A stretch of DNA of 64,000 nt, from the NCBI RefSeq assembly GCF_001434255.1, contig NZ_AZEY01000098.1, forward strand, positions 91,985 to 155,984, in the 5' to 3' direction. This DNA is from Lentilactobacillus diolivorans DSM 14421 (GTDB lineage Bacteria > Bacillota > Bacilli > Lactobacillales > Lactobacillaceae). The notes under the pieces are model-generated. The model was given only the letters and a program-made list of their open reading frames with translations, did not search any database and was not told the origin of the DNA. Below, piece after piece: positions 35,641-43,502 of the stretch. The first letter of the stretch is position 1. Each line of letters opens with the position of its first letter. Position numbers and translations under genes: made by a program.

Positions 35641-36582
35641 ATGCTAATGCAGAAAAAGTCATCACTAAAACCGTTACTAATTCCACTAACCGCTATTACA
35701 GCTGGCAGCTTCTGGATTAGTCACAAATTATTTAACGTTGCTTTTAAACGGGTTAATTATGTTCCAGAAACTTCTAAAGAAAAGCAAAAGTATGCTGATA
35801 GTTATTATGAATATGTTGATTGGTTTCATAAAGTGCCATCCGAAACATGGTATCTAAATGATCGTTCATCGGAGAACAAGGTGGTTGCAACCTATATTCC
35901 AGCTGCCCAGTCAACGACTAAGACCGTTATTATTTCCCACGGCTATAAAGGGAATCGTGAAACAATGGCCAATTACGCGAAAATGTTTCATGATATGGGA
36001 TTCAATGCGTTGGTTCCTGATGATCGCGGGCATGGTGAAAGCTCAGGTGATTATATTACTTTCGGCTGGTTAGACCGACTGGATTATTTGAAATGGATTA
36101 ACCGCGTGATTAATTATATTGGGACAGATAGTCAAATCGTTTTGTTTGGTGTCAGTATGGGTGGCGCTACGGTCGAAATGGTTTCTGGTGAATCTTTACC
36201 ATCTCAAGTCAAGGCATTGATTGCAGACTGTGGTTACGCCAGTATCCGCGAAGAATTGATTTATTTGTTAAAGCAACAGTATCGATTGCCCAAATATCCT
36301 GTTGAACCACTGGTAAGTGAAATTAATAAACGACATTCAGGCTTTTATTTGGGGAGTGCCTCATCAGTTGATCAACTGGCTAAGAATGACCGGCCAATTT
36401 TGTTTATTCATGGTGGCAAAGACACTTATGTGCCGGTGAAGATGGCCTACGAAAATTATCGGGCAACCAAGGCGCCAAAGCAGTTGTGGATCGTTAAAAA
36501 TGCGACTCACGCCGAAAGTTTTTGGTATGACCCGGAAGCTTATCGACGACGGGTACAAGGATTTTTGAAGACGTATTTGTAA
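35641..36582 (+). CDS. Alpha/beta-hydrolase with N-terminal membrane anchor
   Basis: A 313-residue protein starting at ATG 35641, 11 bases after AAGGGG. Residues 10-30 are a hydrophobic anchor. The hydrolase core has HGYKGNRETM (oxyanion region), GVSMGGATV (nucleophile Ser near 172), GGKDTYVPV (acid Asp near 265) and KNATHAESFWYD (His near 295). This matches the serine aminopeptidase S33/BAAT-like group common in lactobacilli. The substrate may be small esters or acyl compounds, not determined. Monocistronic, ending in repeat family A. Confidence 0.9.
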   Translation: MLMQKKSSLKPLLIPLTAITAGSFWISHKLFNVAFKRVNYVPETSKEKQKYADSYYEYVDWFHKVPSETWYLNDRSSENKVVATYIPAAQSTTKTVIISHGYKGNRETMANYAKMFHDMGFNALVPDDRGHGESSGDYITFGWLDRLDYLKWINRVINYIGTDSQIVLFGVSMGGATVEMVSGESLPSQVKALIADCGYASIREELIYLLKQQYRLPKYPVEPLVSEINKRHSGFYLGSASSVDQLAKNDRPILFIHGGKDTYVPVKMAYENYRATKAPKQLWIVKNATHAESFWYDPEAYRRRVQGFLKTYL

Positions 36583-36712
36583 TAGCGCGGGATAAAAGAT
36601 AACTTCCGGCCGTGTGACCGAATTATCCAACTAGAGCTTATTCGAACAATCCAATTACACTATGGAAATTAAGCCCCTTTTATCCTGCGCCCTTTTTAGG
36701 CTTAAAAGGGGC
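36583..36712. repeat. Intergenic repeat family A, copy 3
   Basis: The left arm is GGGATAAAAGATAACTTCC. The shared core has CCGAATTATCCAA and AATCCAATTAC, and the right arm reads AGGATAAAAGGGGCTTAATT on the other strand, so the block is an imperfect palindrome. A further CCCCTTTT/AAAAGGGG pairing lies at its end. The remaining gap to 36908 holds nothing recognised. Confidence 0.7.
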
Positions 36713-36908
36713 ACTTGTGTCGTGGGTTGCTCGCTTATGTTACTAAATGATTACAAAAGCGGTGCTTTTTTATTCAAGAATTGATAAATGATTATTCCCA
36801 AAAAATCTACTGTAAATATTGATATATCAGTCTTTGTGTAAAAATTCCTTGGAATGTTTCACAAAGTTTAACTTTTAATTAAGCCAATTAGGTTACAAAA
36901 ACATTTCG

Positions 36909-36937
36909 TTGACATTATTTTGTAACGTGGTTAAAAT
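36909..36937 (+). promoter_or_regulatory. Consensus-like promoter
   Basis: TTGACA, 17-base spacer, TAAAAT, about 30 bases before the small secreted-protein gene. Confidence 0.85.
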
Positions 36938-36966
36938 GAGTCCATAAATAAGGAGGTATCATTGTT

Positions 36967-37383
36967 ATGAAAAAATTTGCGACCGTTATTACCGCTGTAT
37001 CACTTGCATTACCTTTAGCATTTGCCGCACCACTTGCTGCCAATGCTGCAACCAAGCCAGTTGCTACAAAGACTGTTAAGGCTGCCAAAGGGACGACCTA
37101 CACGATTGCTAATAAGGGTGCTCAATTCTTTAGCAAAGCAAAGACTTATCACACCAAAGATGCTTCACCAGCTGTTTACAAAGGCTTAGTTTACGCTGAT
37201 GCACCTAAAGTAACGTTTACTAAGAAGGGCAACTTAAAGTCTGGAACAACTTATAAAGTAACCCGTTCGCTGAAAACAGCTGCAACCAAGACAACTAAGG
37301 CAAAAACGTTCTTTTATGTAAAGGGACAAGGTTGGGTATTGGCTTCTGCATTAACTAAGGGACCATTCCAACAAGCTGACTAA
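36967..37383 (+). CDS. Small secreted protein with SH3-like fold signature
   Basis: A 138-residue protein with a strong promoter and AGGAGG site, so likely abundant. MKKFATVITAVSLALPLAFAA is the signal peptide, cleaved near ANA|ATKP. The mature part is Lys/Thr/Ala-rich and basic, ending FFYVKGQGWVLASALTKG, similar to the SH3-like wall-binding ends of other secreted proteins here. It may be a surface-associated basic protein; no enzyme motif is present. A perfect terminator follows. Confidence 0.8.
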   Translation: MKKFATVITAVSLALPLAFAAPLAANAATKPVATKTVKAAKGTTYTIANKGAQFFSKAKTYHTKDASPAVYKGLVYADAPKVTFTKKGNLKSGTTYKVTRSLKTAATKTTKAKTFFYVKGQGWVLASALTKGPFQQAD

Positions 37384-37458
37384 GCATCTTGAATTAATAA
37401 TATGCTCTAAATAATCATTATTTTAAAATGTATTTGAACTAAAATAACATCCAACTTC

Positions 37459-37494
37459 CACAAAAAGCTGACCATTTCCGGTCAGCTTTTTGTG
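37459..37494 (+). terminator. Terminator after the small secreted protein
   Basis: CACAAAAAGCTGACC and GGTCAGCTTTTTGTG are perfectly inverted around six bases. The rest of the gap to 37713 shows no gene. Confidence 0.9.
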
Positions 37495-37713
37495 TTGTAC
37501 CACACTTTAATTTAGAAAAAATTGGTTAATGCTTTGATCGCACTAAATAAGCAGGCAACTAAATATGAAGCCACGGCGCTAAATGACATGTTCTCACTTC
37601 CCAGGATTTGTTATTGCTATTTTAACTCAATTTGTAACGATTGTTATAAGTGACTTGGATTTGGATCCAAAAGGTTCGGGTCGATTTTGGATGGTTGGCA
37701 GATCAGGTCCTTT

Positions 37714-38601
37714 TTACTCGCTCGCATTGGCGTGAACGATTTTGACAATTTCTCTTAAAAGCGCCTGGGCAGGTGAAGAGGGTGATGCTTCTTTATTCCA
37801 AACGAGAGTCGACTGGGCCGTTAGTTGTGGATAAAGTGGCCTGAAAACAAGATTTGTACCATTTAAATTAAGGATGCCATCAAAAGTAAGTGCGTAGCCA
37901 ACTCCAGCCGAAACCAACAGTGAAGCATTATAAAGCAGATTGTAGGTTGAGACGATGTTCAAAGCATGATGAGTGCCACCAAGCCATTCATCAAATTGCT
38001 GATTAACCCCTGTTTGGGTTGAAGCAATTAGTTTTAATCCATTTAGGCTGGTAGGTGTAATTGTTCTCTTCCGGGCAAGTCGGGTATCGCGAGGCATCAA
38101 TAGCCCCCAGATATTCTCAATGGGTAAAGTAAGAAAATTAAAGTTTTGTTTGTTGGTTGGACCGAGAACGACCCCGAAATCGAAGATACCAGTTCGCAAA
38201 CCTTTGCTGACTTCATCAGCGTTTGTACTAACGATGTTTACACGGATATGCGGATATTGTCTTATAAGGGACTTGATTGCTTTGGCGATCAATCGAACGG
38301 CTGGGGATTCGCCGCTGCCAATGGTAATGCTACCGGAAAGATCCTTATTTTGATTCATATTGCTTGTGGTTTGGTCAGCGATTGAAATGATATGCTTTGC
38401 CTGTTGAACCAAATAATCGCCATGTTCAGTCAATTCGATTTTGTGTTTTGATCTGTTAAATAGTGGGACACCCAATTCGATTTCGAGTTCCTTTAACTGA
38501 CGCGAAATGGTGGGTTGAGAAACATGCAGTTTTTTTGAGGCTTTAGTCATATTTAATTCTTGAGCAACCGCTAAAAAATAACGTAATACGCGAATTTCCA
38601 A
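37714..38601 (-). CDS. LysR-family transcriptional regulator
   Basis: A 295-residue protein starting at TTG 38601, seven bases after AGGAGG, which fixes this rare start. Residues 1-60 are the LysR winged helix (LRYFLAVAQELNMTKASKKL, then QPTISRQLKELE), and residues 90-290 the two-lobed effector domain. It diverges from an acetyltransferase gene 120 bases away, the classic LysR layout. The coinducer is unknown. Confidence 0.92.
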   Translation of the reverse strand: MEIRVLRYFLAVAQELNMTKASKKLHVSQPTISRQLKELEIELGVPLFNRSKHKIELTEHGDYLVQQAKHIISIADQTTSNMNQNKDLSGSITIGSGESPAVRLIAKAIKSLIRQYPHIRVNIVSTNADEVSKGLRTGIFDFGVVLGPTNKQNFNFLTLPIENIWGLLMPRDTRLARKRTITPTSLNGLKLIASTQTGVNQQFDEWLGGTHHALNIVSTYNLLYNASLLVSAGVGYALTFDGILNLNGTNLVFRPLYPQLTAQSTLVWNKEASPSSPAQALLREIVKIVHANASE

Positions 38602-38629
38602 TTGAACGCCTCCTATAGGACCAAGTTAT

Positions 38630-38645
38630 TAATCATGATTGATTA
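38630..38645. promoter_or_regulatory. Candidate LysR operator
   Basis: The perfect palindrome AATCATGATT within TAATCATGATTGATTA lies in the divergent LysR/acetyltransferase gap. Assignment is by position and symmetry. Confidence 0.4.
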
Positions 38646-38721
38646 TAGGTATTAGACATCAATCGCGTCAACTTTTAAACTGGTTATTGAAAGATAATTT
38701 CGAACGGGAGGCAGTTAATAG

Positions 38722-39300
38722 ATGAGTTTTAATACTTCAGAAAATAGTTTGTTGGCAGATGCTTTGGCGGGAAAACAAATTTTATTTGATGACTCGAGAT
38801 TTAGTGAAATTGATCGTATTGTTGAGCAGAATACAGAGTTACTACGGCAATTTAACTATATTGCCAATACTCGGCAGGCCCGGCGGCAACTTATTAAAAA
38901 AGTAATTGGTAAGCCTATCCAAGAGGGGACTGATATTAATCCGCCATTCAATTCTGATTTTGGTCGGCATATTTTTATTGGCAAGAGAGTCTTTATTAAT
39001 CGTGATTGTATGTTTGTTGATCTTGGTGGTATTTATCTGGAGGATGATGTATTAATTGGGCCCAAAGTCAGTTTACTATCGGTTAATCATAATCAGGAAA
39101 ATGGCCATCGACGAGACTTATTACCACAAGCTGTTCATATCAAAAAGCACGTCTGGATTGGGGCTGGCACAGTTGTATTACCTGGTGTAACGGTTGGCGA
39201 AAATGCGATTGTGGGCGCTGGATCGGTTGTCACAAAGAACATTCCAGCTAATACAGTAGTGGTTGGCAATCCGGCACGGATGGTTCGCAAAACAATATAG
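38722..39300 (+). CDS. Hexapeptide-repeat sugar O-acetyltransferase (maltose/galactoside acetyltransferase type)
   Basis: A 192-residue protein after GGGAGG. The N-terminal helical cap (residues 5-60) precedes left-handed beta-helix repeats (FIGKRVFINRDCMFVDLGG, then VWIGAGTVVLPGVTVGENAIVG). The acetyl-CoA/catalytic His lies in SVNHNQ (about residue 120). The family acetylates the 6-hydroxyl of sugars such as maltose or galactosides. Control by the divergent LysR is likely. Confidence 0.9.
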   Translation: MSFNTSENSLLADALAGKQILFDDSRFSEIDRIVEQNTELLRQFNYIANTRQARRQLIKKVIGKPIQEGTDINPPFNSDFGRHIFIGKRVFINRDCMFVDLGGIYLEDDVLIGPKVSLLSVNHNQENGHRRDLLPQAVHIKKHVWIGAGTVVLPGVTVGENAIVGAGSVVTKNIPANTVVVGNPARMVRKTI

Positions 39301-39401
39301 GGTGTTTCCTGAGATAGAAAGGTTCATCATAAAAAATAGAAGAGGAAGAATAAATATTGCTTCGAGCTTTTGATGTCAAAAAAATGATTGATCGAAAACC
39401 T

Positions 39402-39448
39402 AAAACGAGAAACAGCAACCTCTAAAAATGATTACTGTTTCTCGTTTT
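39402..39448. terminator. Terminator between converging genes
   Basis: AAAACGAGAAACAG is inverted against CTGTTTCTCGTTTT. Confidence 0.85.
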
Positions 39449-39523
39449 ACATATACTGGATTGTGATTGAAAGTGGGCAACTATTTTAAATTTGTACATG
39501 TCACCTAATAGTCTTATTACAGC

Positions 39524-40495
39524 TTATTCAACATTATTGATAACGTATTGTGGCTTGTTGCCTTGATCAACAGCAACCGTATTTTGAGCAACAATTTCTG
39601 CCATTGCATTACGTGCTTCGACAGTTGCGTTTCCAATATGAGGGGTCAAGATAACGTTCTTAAGGGCTTTAAAACCATCGTCGACATGGGGTTCCTGTTC
39701 GTATACATCCAAAGCAGCCCCGGCAATTTCATGATTGACTAAAGCATTGTATAAGGCTTTTTCGTCGATAATTGGTCCACGAGCAGCATTAATTATAAGG
39801 GCGTTGGACTTCATTGCCTTAAACTGATCTGCACCTAATAAGTGATGAGTTTCAGGAGTTGCCGGTGCGTGAATGGTGATGACATCAGATTTTTTCACAA
39901 TCTCATCAACTGATGCAAAGCTTGCACCAAGTTTGCGCTCGGTTTCCGAATCTAATTGGTGATGTTTATTGTATAAAATATCCATATCAAATGCGTGCAT
40001 TCGTTTGGCAACCGCTTGACCGATATTCCCCATTCCAATAATGCCCAAAGTTTTATGTGCTAATTCATTTCCAAGGAAGAAGAGGGGTGCCCAACCGGTG
40101 AATCCAGTTGTTCGCATCACCTGGTCTCCTTCAACAATTCGGTGAGAGAGGCTTAGCATAAGCCCCGCCGTTACTTCGGCAACAGATGTTGTTGAAACAC
40201 CTGGTGTATTGGTAACGGGAATCCCTTTTGATTTGGCATAGGCAATATCGATGTTATTGAAGCCGGCACCATAATTTGCGATTAATTTCAAATTGGGTGC
40301 ACTGTCAATGACCACTTTGTCCACCTGTGTTGAGAGTGGCGTAATTAAAAAGTCTTTATCTGCGATGTCATTGATTAATTCATTCTTTGTAATCAAATTC
40401 TGACTATCATCATAAACATCAACATCCAGTCCAGCATCTTTAAGAATACTCATGGCATGGTCTGGAATCCTACCTGCAATTAATACTTTTGACAT
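39524..40495 (-). CDS. D-isomer-specific 2-hydroxyacid dehydrogenase
   Basis: A 323-residue NAD(P)-dependent reductase. The GIIGMGNIGQAVAKRMHAF motif (about 148-166) binds the dinucleotide. Catalytic regions are NAARGPIIDEKAL (Arg near 235), the Glu in YEQEPHV (near 264) and LTPHIGN (His near 283). It is related to the glyoxylate/hydroxypyruvate and phosphoglycerate dehydrogenase group. It probably reduces a 2-oxo acid such as hydroxypyruvate or phenyl-/branched-chain oxo acids to the D-hydroxy acid; the substrate is not fixed. A cre-like box lies upstream. Confidence 0.92.
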   Translation of the reverse strand: MSKVLIAGRIPDHAMSILKDAGLDVDVYDDSQNLITKNELINDIADKDFLITPLSTQVDKVVIDSAPNLKLIANYGAGFNNIDIAYAKSKGIPVTNTPGVSTTSVAEVTAGLMLSLSHRIVEGDQVMRTTGFTGWAPLFFLGNELAHKTLGIIGMGNIGQAVAKRMHAFDMDILYNKHHQLDSETERKLGASFASVDEIVKKSDVITIHAPATPETHHLLGADQFKAMKSNALIINAARGPIIDEKALYNALVNHEIAGAALDVYEQEPHVDDGFKALKNVILTPHIGNATVEARNAMAEIVAQNTVAVDQGNKPQYVINNVE

Positions 40496-40555
40496 AAATG
40501 TTCACTCCTTTGAAAGATTATATACAATTCTATTATAGAGCTTTAGATATCAGAT

Positions 40556-40569
40556 TGGAATCGCTTTCT
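40556..40569 (-). promoter_or_regulatory. Cre-like box upstream of the D-2-hydroxyacid dehydrogenase
   Basis: TGGAATCGCTTTCT fits about 12 of 14 positions of the CcpA consensus and lies about 60 bases before the start codon, next to TATAAT-like boxes on the minus strand. Confidence 0.5.
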
Positions 40570-40626
40570 ATTTTGTACAGGTTGTGTTATTAGTGACAAC
40601 TAATTAAAATAATTTAGTTGTCACTA

Positions 40627-40658
40627 TTGACATTTCTATGACAGGATATTAGTATAAT
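40627..40658 (+). promoter_or_regulatory. Promoter of the second T-box transcript
   Basis: TATAAT at 40653 with TTGACA at 40627; the 20-base spacer is long, so the -35 assignment is uncertain. Confidence 0.5.
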
Positions 40659-40679
40659 TGGCAAATAGTTAGAAAACGC

Positions 40680-40945
40680 TGTGAGAAAGTTGAGTAATGT
40701 TTTACGATTCTAAAGCGAGCTTCGTTTGGTGAGAGGAAGCAGAACGATAAACGTGAAAATCCCTTTCGAGCGATGTACCGAAGACAAAGTAACGTGCATT
40801 GGTGACACCCATTATCGTGTTAGCGTATCGCTTTTTTAGCCGTACGTGAAAGGCAGCTTTAGTGATAGAGCTGCAAACATAAGGTGGTACCGTGCCATAA
40901 GCACCCTTAATTCAGTGTCAGACTGAGTTGGGGGTGCTTTTTTAT
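40680..40945 (+). ncRNA. T-box leader with Ile (ATC) specifier
   Basis: Stem I closes by GAAAG (40685) against CTTTC (about 40763); the GAGTA bulge follows the 5' strand. The specifier loop reads GUGAAA-AUC-CCUUUC, with ATC at 40759-40761, aligned exactly with the Val leader at 33278. The T-box core AAGGTGGTACCGTGCC (40881-40896) exposes UGGU. The terminator GCACCCTTAATTCAGT/ACTGAGTTGGGGGTGC ends in T residues. It controls brnQ, 150 bases downstream; that interval holds no convincing gene. Confidence 0.88.
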
Positions 40946-41094
40946 TTGTCGTTATCAAGGTTTAAAGTTCTAACTGTCATTAACTCAAATCTCAATGATG
41001 AAACGGAAGTGGTTTTCTTGGAATCTCAGATTAGTATTGGTCCGATTAGTCAGCTGGTAAAAATTCTATCAAAAACAAAGGGAGTTCTTCATAA

Positions 41095-42492
41095 ATGCGA
41101 GATTTACAAGACTTAAATCCGAATCCATTATCAAAAAAAGATTACTTTATCGTGAGTTCAATGTTGTTTGGGCTATTTTTTGGAGCCGGTAACTTGATTT
41201 TCCCAATTCATTTAGGGCAATTGGCCGGTTCACATTGGGTGTTGGCAACGGTTGGCTTTTTGGTAACCGCGGTGTTACTACCGTTACTATCAGTGTTAGC
41301 TGTTAGTGTTACCCGTTCCGAAGGGGTTTACGATATTGGTAAACCACTTGGGCCGGTTTTCGCGCTTGCTTTCATGGTTCTTATCCATGCAACGATTGGC
41401 CCTTTGTTTGGGACACCCCGAACTGCAACGGTACCATTTACCGTGGGGATTCAACCTATGATTCCTGCTTCGTGGGCACATGTCGGATTGCTATTATTCT
41501 CAGCAGTATTCTTTGGACTGGCATTTCTGATTTCATTTAGGGAGTCCAACATTATGACCAGTGTTGGGAAGGTTCTTAATCCGGTATTCTTATTGCTATT
41601 ATTCAGCGTTTTCCTGTTGGCCTTTTTAAATCCAATGGGTCACGCAGCTGGTCAAGCGACAACCGCTGCTTATAAACATGCCTCTTTCTTTAACGGTTTT
41701 CTGCAAGGATACAACACCATGGATGCACTTGCTGGTTTGGCATTTGGGGTGACTGTCGTGACTGCTGTTCGTCAACTCGGTAAAACCAAACCCAGCAGTA
41801 ATGCGAAAGTAACGGCTAAAGCAGGTCTGTTCGCGACATCAGCAATTGGGTTCATCTACGTGGTTCTAATCTGGATCGGTGCAACAACGTTATCGACTTA
41901 TCGCCCCTCGGTTGATGGTGGCGTTGCCTTCAATCAATTGGTGACTTATTATCTTGGTGGTTTTGGCCACGCACTATTAGCAACCTTGATTACAGTAACT
42001 TGTTTGACGACCGCCGTTGGCTTGGTTGCCGCCTTTGCTCAAGATTTTCACAAACATTTTTCTAAAGTCAGTTATCGCACGTGGTTGGGTTTTATGTGTT
42101 GTGCTTCATTTGTGACTGCCAACTTTGGTCTTGATCAGATCATCTTATGGTCAACACCAATGCTTATGTTTCTATATCCATTCGCAATGGTTTTAATCCT
42201 TTTGTCAGTCTTTTCACCATTGTTCCATCGTGATCCGGTTGTTTATGGATTTGTCGTTGGTTTTACAACGGTTCCGGCACTGCTTGATATGGTCTCTGCA
42301 TTTCCTCCCGTTGTTAGTCAAAGTGCATTTGGCCAAGCCTTAACTGCCTTCCAGCATAGCGTCTTACCATTTGCCAACTTAGGAATGGATTGGGTAGTGC
42401 CAGCGGCTGCCGGTGCGGTTCTCGGTTTGGGTTTGCATTTCCTGAAACCGGTATTTGGCAGAGCACGACAAACAACTTCTGAACATGATTAG
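41095..42492 (+). CDS. brnQ: Branched-chain amino-acid carrier BrnQ
   Basis: A 465-residue protein with about 12 membrane segments. The N-terminal LFGLFFGAGNLIFPIHLGQLAG is the LIVCS-family hallmark; further conserved parts are TRSEGVYDIGKPLGP and GYNTMDALAGLAFG. It imports Leu, Ile and Val with a cation. The Ile-type T-box upstream ties expression to shortage of charged tRNA. The start at ATG 41095 follows GGGAG. Single-gene unit with its own terminator. Confidence 0.96.
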   Translation: MRDLQDLNPNPLSKKDYFIVSSMLFGLFFGAGNLIFPIHLGQLAGSHWVLATVGFLVTAVLLPLLSVLAVSVTRSEGVYDIGKPLGPVFALAFMVLIHATIGPLFGTPRTATVPFTVGIQPMIPASWAHVGLLLFSAVFFGLAFLISFRESNIMTSVGKVLNPVFLLLLFSVFLLAFLNPMGHAAGQATTAAYKHASFFNGFLQGYNTMDALAGLAFGVTVVTAVRQLGKTKPSSNAKVTAKAGLFATSAIGFIYVVLIWIGATTLSTYRPSVDGGVAFNQLVTYYLGGFGHALLATLITVTCLTTAVGLVAAFAQDFHKHFSKVSYRTWLGFMCCASFVTANFGLDQIILWSTPMLMFLYPFAMVLILLSVFSPLFHRDPVVYGFVVGFTTVPALLDMVSAFPPVVSQSAFGQALTAFQHSVLPFANLGMDWVVPAAAGAVLGLGLHFLKPVFGRARQTTSEHD

Positions 42493-42577
42493 ATCGCTTC
42501 TTACTTGTAAAACAGGTTAGCGAAATTAGTATAGATTTAAACGACATATCATTACTTTCCTCCTAAAACACATAAAT

Positions 42578-42622
42578 AAAGAGACTAACGGGCTTTTTGA
42601 CAATAACCTGTTAGTCTCTTTT
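42578..42622. terminator. Terminator after brnQ
   Basis: AAAGAGACTAACGGG is inverted against CCTGTTAGTCTCTTTT; it also faces the converging isochorismatase-family gene. Confidence 0.85.
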
Positions 42623-42641
42623 ACTGTTTTTGAGTGATTAA

Positions 42642-43256
42642 TTAGAATTGGGTAAAGGCACCAACTTCACTTAATGCTTGAATAAAGCCGGGTACGGTAT
42701 CAGTCCGATTCCAATCACGTTGTAATTCACAAGCTAATTGTGGAATCGTGATTAAATGTGCGCCGGCCTGCTCAACTCGACGAAGCGCTGTCTCATGAGA
42801 AATGGTGGATGTTCCACCCACGGCATCGACAACCGGATAAACATCGTAGCCTTCCGCAATGGCATCAATTGTTGGGAAGGTTAAACAAGCTTCGGTCCAT
42901 AGCGCAAGAATAATAATTTTCTTTCGTTTTGTGGCCTTGATTGCCGCGTTATATTCCTTATCTTCCCATGCATTGATTGATGAACGATCATATGAAGGAA
43001 CATCACCAATTTCCTTTTGTAACGAAGGAATGGTTGGTGAATTTCTTGAAGTATGGGCATTAACAGTTGAAAGAATAATTGGAATTTTATACAGATTAGC
43101 AATCTTAGCTACCAATTCTGCATTTTTAATTAAATCAGCGTGTCGCATTGAGCCAATCGAATTGATTTGGACTGGTTGGTAGTCAATAATTGTTAAAACT
43201 GAATTGTCGGGTGATAATAAGCGGTCCTCTGGGCCTCTTTTTTCAAAACTTGCCAT
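42642..43256 (-). CDS. Isochorismatase-family hydrolase (YcaC-like)
   Basis: A 204-residue protein; the ATG at 43256 lies nine bases after GGAGG, while the ATG at 43262 is only three bases away. The cysteine-hydrolase triad is suggested by TIIDYQPVQI (Asp near 24), the Lys in KRKKIII (near 110) and LWTEACLTFP (Cys near 120). YcaC-like members act on small amides or are of unknown substrate. It is not linked to an enterobactin or nicotinamide gene, so the role is open. Confidence 0.88.
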   Translation of the reverse strand: MASFEKRGPEDRLLSPDNSVLTIIDYQPVQINSIGSMRHADLIKNAELVAKIANLYKIPIILSTVNAHTSRNSPTIPSLQKEIGDVPSYDRSSINAWEDKEYNAAIKATKRKKIIILALWTEACLTFPTIDAIAEGYDVYPVVDAVGGTSTISHETALRRVEQAGAHLITIPQLACELQRDWNRTDTVPGFIQALSEVGAFTQF

Positions 43257-43502
43257 ATTCATAAGCCTCCCTAGAAATTTAAATATCTGAATTCGTTTTC
43301 ATAATACATCAGAAAGCGACATGCGACTATTATTTGCACTCCCAGAATGACAGTTCTGTGACTTTACGATTAAAAACATTAAACTTTTCATTTTAGCTTG
43401 TTTTGGAAACGCATTAGGATACACAATAAGAATAGTTGTTTTAGGTTTAATTCATCATTGGTAAATACATACAAGCCGATAACAGAGAGGGGTATTTTTC
43501 TA

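Noticed and set aside
40928..41116. 62-codon frame overlapping the T-box terminator and the start of brnQ
   Set aside because: It starts in the terminator stem and overlaps brnQ in another frame; better explained as leader sequence.
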